From NCBI GenBank assembly GCA_964640965.1, contig CAZXJB010000004.1, positions 1 through 39,783 of the forward strand: DNA of 39,783 nucleotides. Direction: 5' to 3'. This document shows, one piece after another, positions 7,585 through 15,387 of this stretch. This stretch comes from HRBIN12 sp964640965. Its GTDB lineage: Bacteria > Actinomycetota > UBA4738 > HRBIN12. Under the pieces are notes generated by a model, which was not told the DNA's origin, did not search any database, and saw only the letters and a list, made by a program, of their open reading frames with translations. The position numbers and the translations under genes are program-made. Position 1 is the stretch's first letter; each line of letters opens with the position of its first letter.

Positions 7585-8634
7585 TCAGGCCTGGATCCAC
7601 TCCTGCCACCTGGTGTCGGTCGCGTCGAAGTTCGCGTCCCACCAGACGTCGTCGAAGCCGATCGCGGTGTCGAGGTACGTGGTGGGCAGGTCCTGGACCT
7701 TCGTCTGATCGACCGCGTCGACCGCGTTCTCGTTCGGCGGCGCGTACGTGATGTACTTGCTGAGCTCGGCGTTGTGCTCGGCCGAGGTGATCCAGGCGAC
7801 GAGCTGCTGCGCCGCCTCCAGGTTCTTCGTGCCCTTGGGGATCACCAGGTAGTCGGCGGTCGCGATGTGCTGATCCCACATGATCTCGACCGGCGCGCCC
7901 TCCTGCTGGATGTCGTAGATCCGGCCGTTCCAGCTCATCCCCATCGTCACCTCGTTGTCGGCGAGGATCTGGGCCGACTGCGCGCCCGTGTCCCACCACA
8001 CGCAGGCGTCCTTGATGGTGTCGAGCTTCGCGAACGCGCGGTCCAGGTCGAGCGGGTAGAGCTGGTCCGGGGGCACGCCGTCCGCGATGAGCGCCATCTC
8101 GAGGAGGCCCCCCGCGGACCAGTTGAAGCAGCCGCGCTTGCCGGGGAAGCGCTCGAGGTCGAAGAAGTCGGCGAAGCTCGTCGGCGGCTGGTCGAACGCG
8201 TCGGTGCGGTAGGCGACGACCACCGAGTACACGATGTCCGGGACCCGGTACCCCGTCGTGGGGAACAGGTCCGGCTGGAGCTCGTCGCACGGCACGATCG
8301 AGCAGTCGATCGGCTCCAGGTACTGCTCGTCGCTCGCGAGCCCGAAGTCGTTGCCCACGTCGGCGACGTCCCAGGTGACGTTGCCCGACTCGACCATCGC
8401 CACGAGCTTCGCGTAGTCGATCGGCTCCTCCTGGACGATCTTGATGTTGGGGTTCGCCTCCATGAACGGCTCGAGCCACGCCTTGGTCTGCGCCTCCTGG
8501 TAGGCGCCCCCGTAGCTGACGAACGTGAGCGTGACCTGCTCGCCGCCACCGCCACCACCGCCGCCTCCGCCGCCTCCGCAGGCGGCGGCGACCATCGCGA
8601 ACACGGCGAGCACGGTCCAGGTCTTCCTGCGCAT
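7585..8634 (-). CDS. Extracellular solute-binding lipoprotein, PotD-like
   Basis: This 349-residue protein is the substrate receptor of the downstream importer. The signal peptide MRRKTWTVLAVFAMVAAAC ends in a lipobox with Cys19 for lipid anchoring. Immediately after the cysteine come 12 consecutive glycines, an unusually pure flexible tether. The mature part starts LTFVSYGGAYQEAQ and contains VADVGND, like COG0687 spermidine/putrescine-type binding proteins. The start ATG has a strong AAGGAGG site five bases away. It heads the four-gene minus-strand operon. The actual ligand (polyamine, amino acid derivative or other) is not determinable. Confidence 0.92.
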   Translation of the reverse strand: MRRKTWTVLAVFAMVAAACGGGGGGGGGGGGEQVTLTFVSYGGAYQEAQTKAWLEPFMEANPNIKIVQEEPIDYAKLVAMVESGNVTWDVADVGNDFGLASDEQYLEPIDCSIVPCDELQPDLFPTTGYRVPDIVYSVVVAYRTDAFDQPPTSFADFFDLERFPGKRGCFNWSAGGLLEMALIADGVPPDQLYPLDLDRAFAKLDTIKDACVWWDTGAQSAQILADNEVTMGMSWNGRIYDIQQEGAPVEIMWDQHIATADYLVIPKGTKNLEAAQQLVAWITSAEHNAELSKYITYAPPNENAVDAVDQTKVQDLPTTYLDTAIGFDDVWWDANFDATDTRWQEWIQA

Positions 8635-8726
8635 ACCCCCTCCTTCGGACCCGGTTCGCGGTCGGGACTATGTCACGGTGGTCGAGGGCGCGCAAGGCAG
8701 GGAGGGGGCCGGAAGCCTCTCGACGG

Positions 8727-8741
8727 GGGTTCCAGGAACCC
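8727..8741. promoter_or_regulatory. Palindrome in the divergent region upstream of the importer operon
   Basis: GGGTTCC and GGAACCC form a perfect 7-base inverted repeat around a single A. It is nested inside a wider pair, CCTCTC at 8716-8721 and GAGAGG at 8755-8760. It lies between the divergent binding-protein and phosphatase genes, where an operator would be expected. No regulator can be assigned. Confidence 0.35.
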
Positions 8742-8794
8742 ACGTCCGGACGCTGAGAGGGCGCCTCCTGCGCCGGAGCTCCCGGACGCTCCGC

Positions 8795-8800
8795 TAGACT
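8795..8800 (+). promoter_or_regulatory. Putative -10 box for the phosphatase-superfamily gene
   Basis: TAGACT fits the TAnnnT -10 pattern seen repeatedly in this window and lies 33 bases before the ATG at 8834. A GAGG at 8818-8821 could serve as the ribosome site. No convincing -35 element is visible. Confidence 0.35.
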
Positions 8801-8833
8801 TCCTCGGACCCCGACCCGAGGACGTGATCGTTC

Positions 8834-10249
8834 ATGCCGCGAGTGCTGTTGATCGGATGGGACGGCGCCGACTGGCGCATCCTGGATCCGCTGCTCGAGG
8901 GGGGCGACCTGCCGAACCTCCGGGCCCTCATCGACCGGGGGCAGCGGGCCGTCCTGCGCTCCACGGTGCCGACCCACTCGTGGGCGGCCTGGCCCTCGTT
9001 CCTGACCGGCGTCGACCCCGCCGATCACGGCGTGTACGACATCCTCGAGACCGTGCCGGGGACCCACAAGCAGTACCCGGTGACGTACCGCTCGATCAAG
9101 GAGCGGACCTTCGTCGAGGACCTCTCGGCGGCGGGCAAGACGGCCGTCTACGCGGACGTGCCCCTGATGTTCCCGCCCCCCGAGATCAGGGGCCGGGTCA
9201 TCGCGGGCGGGGTCCTGCCGAAGGGCCGGACCTACACGCACCCGGCCGANNNNNNNNNNNNNNNNNNNNNNNNNNNNNNNNNNNNNNNNNNNNNNNNNNN
9301 NNNNNNNNNNNNNNNNNNNNNNNNNNNNNNNNNNNNNNNNNNNNNNNNNCGGGTGCGGGACGTCTACCGGCAGCTCGACGACGCGATCGGGTCGTTCGTC
9401 TCCCGCGCCCGCGAGGACGACCTCATCCTGTTCATCTCCGACCACGGGTTCCAGTCGGTCACGCGCACGATCAACATGGATCGGCTCCTGCACGAGCTCG
9501 GGTACCTGGGGTTCAGCGCCTCGAACGTCGTCTTCGGCCCGATGCAGTGGGGCGCCGTCCGCAAGGTGGCGCGGAAGGTCTACGACCTGCTCGGGCTCCA
9601 CGGCAAGGTCTCCCTGCCCCAGGCCGTGAACTGGTCGAAAACGAAGGCCTACACCACGATCCGCTCGACGGGCGAGGGCGTCTCGATCAACCTCGCCGGT
9701 CGCGAGCCCGACGGCATCGTCGACCCCGCCGACTACGAGCGCGTCCGCGACGAGGTGATGGAGCGCCTGGCAGGCTTCGTCGACCCGAAGACGGGGCGGA
9801 AGCCGATCAAGGCCGTGCACCGACGCGAGGACGTCTTCGTCGGCAAGCACGCGGACTCCGCGCCGGACATCCTGCTCGAGCCGGCCGAGGGCTACTCGCT
9901 CACCCACGCGAAGGCCGCGATCGAGGACGCGGACTGGATCAGCGGCGACCACCGTCCCGAGGGCGTGATCGTGGCCGTGGGCCCCCGCGTCCGCCCGTTC
10001 GAGCAGCCCCCGCTGCTCGTGGATCTCGCCCCGACGATCCTCGCGGCCCTCGACGCCCCCGCCAGCGTGAAGCACACGGGCCGGGTCCTCCACGAGCTCG
10101 TCGGGAGCGAGGCCGAGGTCCGGCAGGCGGCGCAGCCCGCGGTCGCGATCCCGGGGCTCGGGGGGCCCGGCGAGGAGGAGTCGGTGGTCTCCGACACGGA
10201 GGCCGACGAGATGGAGGAGCACCTCCGCGGCCTCGGCTACCTCGAGTAG
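8834..10249 (+). CDS. Alkaline phosphatase superfamily protein (type I phosphodiesterase/nucleotide pyrophosphatase-like), interrupted by a scaffold gap
   Basis: The N-terminus VLLIGWDGADW supplies the first metal-binding aspartate (residue 10). STVPTHSWAAWPSFLTG contains the likely Thr/Ser nucleophile region. After the gap, ILFISDHGFQS and ISGDHRPEG supply the remaining Asp/His metal ligands, so this is a two-metal hydrolase of the alkaline phosphatase superfamily acting on phosphate esters or diesters. No signal peptide is seen, suggesting a cytoplasmic location. The tail EEHLRGLGYLE is typical for the group. One hundred Ns (9250-9349) hide an unknown length in the middle; the flanking frames happen to agree. 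The final 13 bases overlap the convergent epimerase-like gene. Confidence 0.88.
   Translation: MPRVLLIGWDGADWRILDPLLEGGDLPNLRALIDRGQRAVLRSTVPTHSWAAWPSFLTGVDPADHGVYDILETVPGTHKQYPVTYRSIKERTFVEDLSAAGKTAVYADVPLMFPPPEIRGRVIAGGVLPKGRTYTHPAXXXXXXXXXXXXXXXXXXXXXXXXXXXXXXXXXXRVRDVYRQLDDAIGSFVSRAREDDLILFISDHGFQSVTRTINMDRLLHELGYLGFSASNVVFGPMQWGAVRKVARKVYDLLGLHGKVSLPQAVNWSKTKAYTTIRSTGEGVSINLAGREPDGIVDPADYERVRDEVMERLAGFVDPKTGRKPIKAVHRREDVFVGKHADSAPDILLEPAEGYSLTHAKAAIEDADWISGDHRPEGVIVAVGPRVRPFEQPPLLVDLAPTILAALDAPASVKHTGRVLHELVGSEAEVRQAAQPAVAIPGLGGPGEEESVVSDTEADEMEEHLRGLGYLE
9250..9349. other. Scaffold gap of 100 Ns
   Basis: A run of exactly 100 Ns, a conventional placeholder, lies inside the phosphatase-superfamily gene. 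The real missing length is unknown, so residues between about 139 and 172 of the conceptual protein cannot be trusted. Confidence 0.99.
10229..10249 (+). repeat. Direct repeat copy 1, at the 3' end of the phosphatase-superfamily gene
   Basis: These 21 bases encode the terminal GLGYLE plus the TAG stop and recur exactly at 11083-11103. The segment between the copies carries the shortened epimerase gene and the 44-residue peptide. Confidence 0.8.
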
Positions 10250-10713
10250 TCGATCGGCCCGTCGCTCGGGAGCGGTCTGACGACGCCGCCCGCGCCGAGG
10301 ACGGCCCGCTCGTGCTCCTCGACCGCGGCCCCACCGTCTCCGGGGATCTGCCAGGCGATGCTCTGTGCTACGAACCGGGGAGCCCCCGCGGCCTTCGCGG
10401 CGGCGAGCAGGTTGCGTGTCCCCTCGCGCCGGATGCGGTTGTTGGCGGCCGCCATCTCGGAGATCCGCCCGGGGTCGTCGGGCAGATCGGTGAGCTCGTG
10501 GAGGACGACGTCGGGTCCGAAGGCTCGCACGGCGGCCGACAGGGCGTCGAGATCGAACACGTCGCACACGACCGGCTCGGCACCGAGCGCCCGGAGTCCC
10601 TCCGCCTTCCCGGGCGAACGGGTCATGCCCGCGACCTCGTGCCCGTCGGCGACGAGCAGCGGCACCAGGCGCACGCCGATCACGCCGCTCGCACCGGCCA
10701 AGAAGATCCGCAT
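10237..10713 (-). CDS. NAD(P)-binding epimerase-like protein, C-terminally shortened
   Basis: This 158-residue protein has the Rossmann motif FLAGASGVIG at residues 4-13. It then follows the atypical extended short-chain dehydrogenase pattern (MTRSPGKAEGLRALGAEPVVCDVFD, NRIRREGTRNLLAAAKAAGAPRFVAQSIAW). As I recall, family members continue after GGVV with an LRYGxFYGPGT segment and another 100 or more residues of substrate domain. Here the protein switches to RPLPSDGPIDYSR and stops, inside the end of the phosphatase gene. It therefore lacks the C-terminal domain and is probably a degraded or non-catalytic remnant. The ATG lacks a ribosome site but has TAAGGT (10720-10725) six bases upstream. 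Confidence 0.7.
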   Translation of the reverse strand: MRIFLAGASGVIGVRLVPLLVADGHEVAGMTRSPGKAEGLRALGAEPVVCDVFDLDALSAAVRAFGPDVVLHELTDLPDDPGRISEMAAANNRIRREGTRNLLAAAKAAGAPRFVAQSIAWQIPGDGGAAVEEHERAVLGAGGVVRPLPSDGPIDYSR

Positions 10714-10826
10714 CGGGCGACCTTAGCAGCGGTTCACGCGCGTTCCCGTCCCTCCGGGGCTGGGGCGTTCCTCCCTGTCGCTCGCGTCTCCTCCGGGGGT
10801 CGACTTGGATGTGGGGAGGTGACCCC

Positions 10827-10961
10827 ATGGCCGAGGATCGATCCGCCGGCACCTTCCTGCTCCTGGGCCTCGGGCTGCTCCTGGGGGCGTCCCTGATCGC
10901 AGTCGCGTCCGCCGCGGTGCAGTTCTTCCGCGCGTTCCGCCGAGCGCGTCTTCGGGGATGA
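10827..10961 (+). CDS. 44-residue single-pass membrane peptide
   Basis: A very good Shine-Dalgarno, GGGGAGGTGA at 10813-10822, precedes ATG 10827 by four bases. The peptide reads MAEDRSAGTF, then a hydrophobic helix of about 22 residues (LLLGLGLLLGASLIAVASAA), then a basic tail FRAFRRARLRG. It is a plausible inner-membrane peptide with the tail in the cytoplasm. I do not recognise a family. The frame after its TGA stays open and encodes an Ala/Pro/Thr-rich stretch to beyond 11181, which may be accidental. The strength of the ribosome site is the main argument for a real gene. Confidence 0.55.
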   Translation: MAEDRSAGTFLLLGLGLLLGASLIAVASAAVQFFRAFRRARLRG

Positions 10962-11082
10962 GCGAGGTTGGAGCGTCGCGCCGCGGCCGCGACACCTCCT
11001 TCCGCGACCGCGTCCCCCACCGCGACCGAGCCGGGGAGCCCGACCGAGCCTCCCGCTCCGCCGGAGGCGTCGCGTTGGGTGT

Positions 11083-11103
11083 GGCCTCGGCTACCTCGAG
11101 TAG
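11083..11103 (+). repeat. Direct repeat copy 2
   Basis: Exact copy of the 21 bases ending the phosphatase-superfamily gene, 854 bases further on. The surrounding frame does not continue the phosphatase similarity, so this is not a full gene duplication. Confidence 0.8.
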
Positions 11104-11181
11104 CTCGCCTCGCGCGCGTCGGACGGCCGGGACCGCGCGGCCTCCCCGGGCGTCCGGACGGGTCGCGCGTCGGCTACTCGG

Positions 11182-11508
11182 CTACAGGCGGCGGACCGGC
11201 GCCGGCGGGGGCGGCGCCGAGAAGTCCATCGGGTGGACGGACTCGATGTTCGCGCGGAACCACGCGTCGAACGGGTGGTCCGAGCGGGCGAGCGCGGCGA
11301 GGAAGCCGTCGCTCCCCGGGCCGTCGATGACGATCACCGCGACGTCGGAGCCGTCGGGGTTGGCCTGGTGCCACGCAGCGTGCGTGGTGAGGCCGTGACG
11401 CTCGTTCATGTCGTCGAACTCCGCCTTGCGCCGCCCGACGAGCTCGGCGCACCAGGACTCCCACGCCTCGAGCCTGCCGGGGTGGATCGGCACCGCCATG
11501 GCCTGCAT
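11182..11508 (-). CDS. Small protein of likely ferredoxin-like alpha/beta-barrel fold (DUF6176-like)
   Basis: This 108-residue protein starts at ATG 11508, chosen over an upstream in-frame start because AGGGAGG lies seven bases before it. The composition and the pattern PIHPGRLEAWESWCAELVGRRKAEFDDMNERHGLTTHAAWHQ followed by VAVIVIDG resemble small dimeric alpha/beta-barrel proteins annotated as DUF6176. The tail is proline-rich and disordered. A -10-like TAGGGT lies at 11561-11566 on this strand. Function is unknown; members are usually described only as hypothetical. Confidence 0.75.
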   Translation of the reverse strand: MQAMAVPIHPGRLEAWESWCAELVGRRKAEFDDMNERHGLTTHAAWHQANPDGSDVAVIVIDGPGSDGFLAALARSDHPFDAWFRANIESVHPMDFSAPPPPAPVRRL

Positions 11509-11651
11509 GGCGCCCTCCCTTCCGACGCCCACGGGCCCGTTGCCCTGGGGCGATCCTCGAACCCTAACACGAGAGCCCGTGATGCGGAGCGCGGCAGGCG
11601 GACCGGCGATGGCGTAGGCTTCGAGTGGGCCCTGGGGGAGGGAGGTCCACG

Positions 11652-13304
11652 GTGGGGGTTGGTCGGGGCGCGATCGCGCTGCTCCTCGTTGTCGTCGTGG
11701 CGTGCCAGAGCGGCGCCACGCCCGATGGGGACGGGGTCGAACAAGGACCGCGTGAGCTCACGGTCGACGAGTCGATCCCACCCCTCCGGCCCCACGGGCC
11801 GCTGCGAGGGATCGTGCTGGGGGATCGTCTCCGCCCCGACGGCGAGGTCGCGCGCCCGAGTCTCGGCTTCACGACAGAGGACACGCTGGTGACGGCGATC
11901 GTCGGGCTCGGTCCCGAGGTGGTCGAGGGCTCCACGCTCACGGTCGCCTGGTACCGGCTCGTGGGGGTCGACGGACGCGAGCACCTGTTCACGCACGAGA
12001 TCACGGTCGGCTCCGGCGGGCTCGCGTTCTCGGGAGGGGTCGCGGATGCCGGGCTGGCCCCGGGCGTGTACGAGACGGTCGCGTTCCTCGGCGGGTGGCA
12101 GGTTCGCGTCCCCTGGGTGGTTCGCCTCGTCGACGGTCCGTCCCACGCGAAGGCAGCGCGGTCGTCGCTCGAGGACTGGGAGCTGCCGAGCGCAGGCGAG
12201 AGCGGTTGGGACGATGGCATCGCGCCGGCTCCGCAGGCTCCTCCCGCCCAGACGTGCGAGGTCACCTCGATCACCCCCGGGACGGTCCCGATGCGAGACG
12301 TGAAGGCGTCTGCGTGGTGGGTCGGCCCGTGCACCGAGCTCACGCTCTCGGCGACGGTCTCGGGGCCGCCGGTGGAGATCGGGTCGCTCCATGCGTTCAC
12401 GAACGCCCTCGGGGACGTCCTCCCCTCTGGCCCGTATGGGCAGGTCGACGTGTGCGAGCTCCCCGGAGGGAGCGACCTGCCGGGGACGGTCGTCCGGTTC
12501 GAGGTCACGGGCAACGCGAGCGCGACCCTCGACTTCCCGCTTCCCGATCACAGCGAGGCGCTCGTCGTGGGGATCGAGGCCGAGCCGGCCGACGGGAGTC
12601 GGGTCGAGGCGGGCGATCGGATCGGGCTTCGCGCGCTCGCGATGCAGATGCCGCCCTCCCAGGGGATCCAGGTCCTGTACCTGGACGACGGGTCGGAGCT
12701 CATCGGATCGACGGGCAACGCGTCGGGGACCGATCGGCCGATCCCCTGCGATCTCGGGCGCCACTTCGCCTCCCTCGTCGCCGAGTACGTGGTGCCTGCA
12801 GCACCGCCACCGGTGGTGGAGATCTGTGGGTACGCGACCGGATTCGATGGGATGACGGCGAGCGGGTGCGTTCGGTTCTTCACCGGCGAGGTGTGGGCCG
12901 GGTCGCTGAGCGTCGAGGGGCGGTTCGGGCCGCCTCTCGACTGTGCGGTCGTGTGGGAAGGAGAGGTGCGCTTGTCCGTCGGCGCCGACGGGAGCGTGAT
13001 CGGCGACGGCGAGGTCCAGCCGGGACGCTCGAGCTGTCCGGCGGACGCCTCGGCGGGTCCGATCTCGATCGTCGGCGTGCGTGGCGAGGAAGGGTTCGAG
13101 GTGACCTACTCGCGGGCCGAGGGGCATGGGTGCGAGGCGGTCTTCTGCTTCGGCGGCGCCCCCGCCGCGATCCCGCTCGTCGACGAGGTGACGGCACGCG
13201 GAACGTCCGAGTACGACACCGGTCTGGGGACGGTGTTCGTGAGCTCGTGGTCGCTCCGGTGCGAGGCCTGCGGCTCGCCGCAGGCGAGGCCGAGTGGGGG
13301 TTGA
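11652..13304 (+). CDS. Unrecognised secreted lipoprotein
   Basis: This 550-residue protein starts at GTG 11652, preceded by GGGAGGGAGG; an in-frame start at 11625 would break the signal peptide. The N-terminus MGVGRGAIALLLVVVVAC has a lipobox with Cys18. The mature part is rich in Gly, Val and Ser with beta-strand-like alternation, several proline-rich linkers and about fourteen cysteines mostly in the second half (for example CEVTSITPG, GPCTELTLS, VEICGYATG, CGSPQ). This suggests two or three disulfide-stabilised extracellular beta domains. I recognise no family. A -10-like TAGGCT lies at 11615-11620. A large hairpin follows the stop. Confidence 0.8.
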   Translation: MGVGRGAIALLLVVVVACQSGATPDGDGVEQGPRELTVDESIPPLRPHGPLRGIVLGDRLRPDGEVARPSLGFTTEDTLVTAIVGLGPEVVEGSTLTVAWYRLVGVDGREHLFTHEITVGSGGLAFSGGVADAGLAPGVYETVAFLGGWQVRVPWVVRLVDGPSHAKAARSSLEDWELPSAGESGWDDGIAPAPQAPPAQTCEVTSITPGTVPMRDVKASAWWVGPCTELTLSATVSGPPVEIGSLHAFTNALGDVLPSGPYGQVDVCELPGGSDLPGTVVRFEVTGNASATLDFPLPDHSEALVVGIEAEPADGSRVEAGDRIGLRALAMQMPPSQGIQVLYLDDGSELIGSTGNASGTDRPIPCDLGRHFASLVAEYVVPAAPPPVVEICGYATGFDGMTASGCVRFFTGEVWAGSLSVEGRFGPPLDCAVVWEGEVRLSVGADGSVIGDGEVQPGRSSCPADASAGPISIVGVRGEEGFEVTYSRAEGHGCEAVFCFGGAPAAIPLVDEVTARGTSEYDTGLGTVFVSSWSLRCEACGSPQARPSGG

Positions 13305-13341
13305 CCTCGGCGCGGGCCCTGCCCATCTACTTCCTGCGATG

Positions 13342-13382
13342 AGATCCCGAGGGCTGGCTCCGTCCAGCCCTCTATGGGATCT
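13342..13382. terminator. Two-tier hairpin, likely terminator or processing structure
   Basis: The outer stem AGATCCC / GGGATCT (7 pairs) stacks on the inner stem GAGGGCTGG / CCAGCCCTC (9 pairs) with a 6-base loop and one 3-base bulge. It lies 38 bases after the lipoprotein stop and well before the flippase. There is no U-run, so it would be an intrinsic terminator of the GC-only kind or an RNA-stabilising element. The rest of 13305-13571 shows no gene. Confidence 0.6.
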
Positions 13383-13571
13383 GCGGGGAGCGGGAGACCG
13401 CTCGCCGCATCATCACCCGTTCTCATCATCCGGGCGTGGAGCCGGGGGCGCCGTGGGCTGGGCACGGGCACGATCTCGCCCACGTGTGCTGCGGCTCGCT
13501 CTACCTCGACGCGCTGATCCCGCTGCTGGCCCGGGCGGTCGACCCTCAGCGTCGTGGATACTGGGGCCCGC

Positions 13572-15176
13572 ATGGACGAGCCCAGCCTGACCGAGGAGAT
13601 CGCCGAGATCGTGGAGCCAGCGCCGGGGGGACCCCCGGCCGGGGCGCGCGACCGGCGGATCATCCTCGGGCAGACGGCCCAGAACGTGCTCGGTCTCGCG
13701 ATCGGGGCGCTCGCGACGTTCGGCGCGCAGGTGCTCATGACCCGGCGTCTCGGCGACCGAGGCTTCGGCGTCGTCACGCTCACGACCCAGTTCGCGTTCA
13801 TCGCGGCCGCGGCCACGCGGTTCGGGATGGACGTGGCCAACGTGCGGCTCGTCGCGATCCTCGTCGGTCGCGGGCAGGCGGCCCGGGCCCGCGGCCTGGT
13901 GCGGCGCTCGGCGTGGATCGCCCTCGGCGTGTCCGCGCCCTTCGCGGCGGCCGTCTTCATCCTCGCGCCGCGCCTCGCCGAGCGGTTCAGCGGCCTGCCC
14001 GAGGTCGCGATCCCCGCGTTCCGCTGGGCGGCGCTCGCGATCCCGATCGCGGCGCTCGCCTTCACCTACATGGGCGCGACCCGCGGCCTGAAGATCATGC
14101 GGTACACGCTGTACGCGCAGTGGACCGCTCAGCCCCTCGGGTGGATCGCGCTCACGCTCCTCCTGTGGACGGCGCTCGGGCCGACCCCCGGGTGGGCCAC
14201 CGCCGCCTTCGGCGCGTCCTGGGCGCTCGCGCTCGCGATCGCCTGGTACGGGTGGGAGAAGGAGCAGCGCGCGTTCCCGAGCGCGGACCCCGGTGAGGGG
14301 ATCGCCGAGGAGCGGACCGGCTCGCTCCTGCGCTTCGGGGCTCTCCGAGCGCCCGCGACCCTGTTCAGCCAGCTGATCTTCTGGACCGACTTCTTCGTGC
14401 TCTCGGCCCTGATGAGCTCGCTCGGTCGGGAGGGGGCGGGGGAGGTCGGCGTCTATGGCGCGGTGCTGCGGGCGGGCCAGTCGCTCTTCCTGTTCCTGAC
14501 GAGCGTCTCGCTCACGTTCAGCCCGTTCGTGGCGGACCTGCACCACCGGGGGGAGCACGAGCACCTGGATGCGCTCTACAAGCAGGTGACGCGGTGGACC
14601 CTGGCCGCGACGATCCCCGTGCTGCTCGCCCTCGCGATCCTCCCGGGCCAGGTCCTTCGGATCTTCGGCGGCGGGTTCTCGGGCGGCGACGGGGCGCTGC
14701 GGATCCTCATCGTCGGCATGATCGTTCCGGTGATGGTCGGCACGGTGGGGTTCATCCTCATCATGGCCGGGCGGACGGGCTGGGATCTCCTCGTGTACCT
14801 CGCGGGGTTCGCGGTCGACGGAGGGCTGGCGCTCGCGCTCGCGCGGCCGGAGGCGCTCGGGATCCGCGGCGCCGCGATCGCGCAGGCCGCGACCCTCACC
14901 GGCAGCGCGCTCGCCAGGCTCATGCTCGTGCGGCGGTTCCTGGGGATCTGGCCCTTCGACCGGAGCTACCTGCGGTTGGTGGCACCGACGCTCGTGGGGG
15001 CCGCCGTGATGGCGCTCGTCCACGGGGTGCTGCCCGAGGCGAAGTGGCTCGTGAACCTGCTCGGCTCCGTCGCGGCGGGGGGTCTCGCGTACGCCGTCGT
15101 CCTGCTCGCGTGGGGGCTCCCGACCTCGGAGCGCGCCGCGCTGCGCCGAGCGATCGGCCGGCCGCGGGGCGGGTGA
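13572..15176 (+). CDS. Polysaccharide/lipid flippase of the MVF/MATE-like group (Wzx-type)
   Basis: This 534-residue protein has about 14 membrane segments. The N-terminal region RRIILGQTAQNVLGLAIGALATFGAQVLMTRRLGDRGFGVVTL is characteristic of oligosaccharide flippases (COG2244), which move undecaprenyl-linked sugars across the membrane. I chose ATG 13572; GTG 13554 in frame is an alternative. No ribosome site is strong. There are no glycosyltransferases nearby, so it is an orphan flippase rather than part of a capsule cluster. Confidence 0.88.
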   Translation: MDEPSLTEEIAEIVEPAPGGPPAGARDRRIILGQTAQNVLGLAIGALATFGAQVLMTRRLGDRGFGVVTLTTQFAFIAAAATRFGMDVANVRLVAILVGRGQAARARGLVRRSAWIALGVSAPFAAAVFILAPRLAERFSGLPEVAIPAFRWAALAIPIAALAFTYMGATRGLKIMRYTLYAQWTAQPLGWIALTLLLWTALGPTPGWATAAFGASWALALAIAWYGWEKEQRAFPSADPGEGIAEERTGSLLRFGALRAPATLFSQLIFWTDFFVLSALMSSLGREGAGEVGVYGAVLRAGQSLFLFLTSVSLTFSPFVADLHHRGEHEHLDALYKQVTRWTLAATIPVLLALAILPGQVLRIFGGGFSGGDGALRILIVGMIVPVMVGTVGFILIMAGRTGWDLLVYLAGFAVDGGLALALARPEALGIRGAAIAQAATLTGSALARLMLVRRFLGIWPFDRSYLRLVAPTLVGAAVMALVHGVLPEAKWLVNLLGSVAAGGLAYAVVLLAWGLPTSERAALRRAIGRPRGG

Positions 15177-15387
15177 GGCTCGGCCGTCGGTCCCCGGCAA
15201 CCCGGATCGACGGGGCGTCCCAGGGGATCGGGCGTCAACCCGTTCACGAGGAGCCGGGTCTTGAGACGCCTCGGGCTCTGGGCCGGCCGCGGGCGATGGG
15301 CGGGCGCGCCGCGGGACCATCGTCCCGTACCGGCCGGGACGGCGGTGCGGGAAGATGTGCCGAGCCCGAACGCGAGGGAGGGTCCGC

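Noticed and set aside
7435..11020. Two antisense-type reading frames over 1,100 codons long spanning several genes
   Set aside because: They pass through the N-gap, are low-complexity Arg/Ala/Pro/Gly sequence, and shadow well-supported genes; long open shadow frames are expected at this GC content.
10958..11398. 146-codon plus-strand frame whose ATG overlaps the stop of the 44-residue peptide
   Set aside because: The second half is antisense to the DUF6176-like gene and the rest is Ser/Arg/Ala-rich without hydrophobic structure or family likeness.
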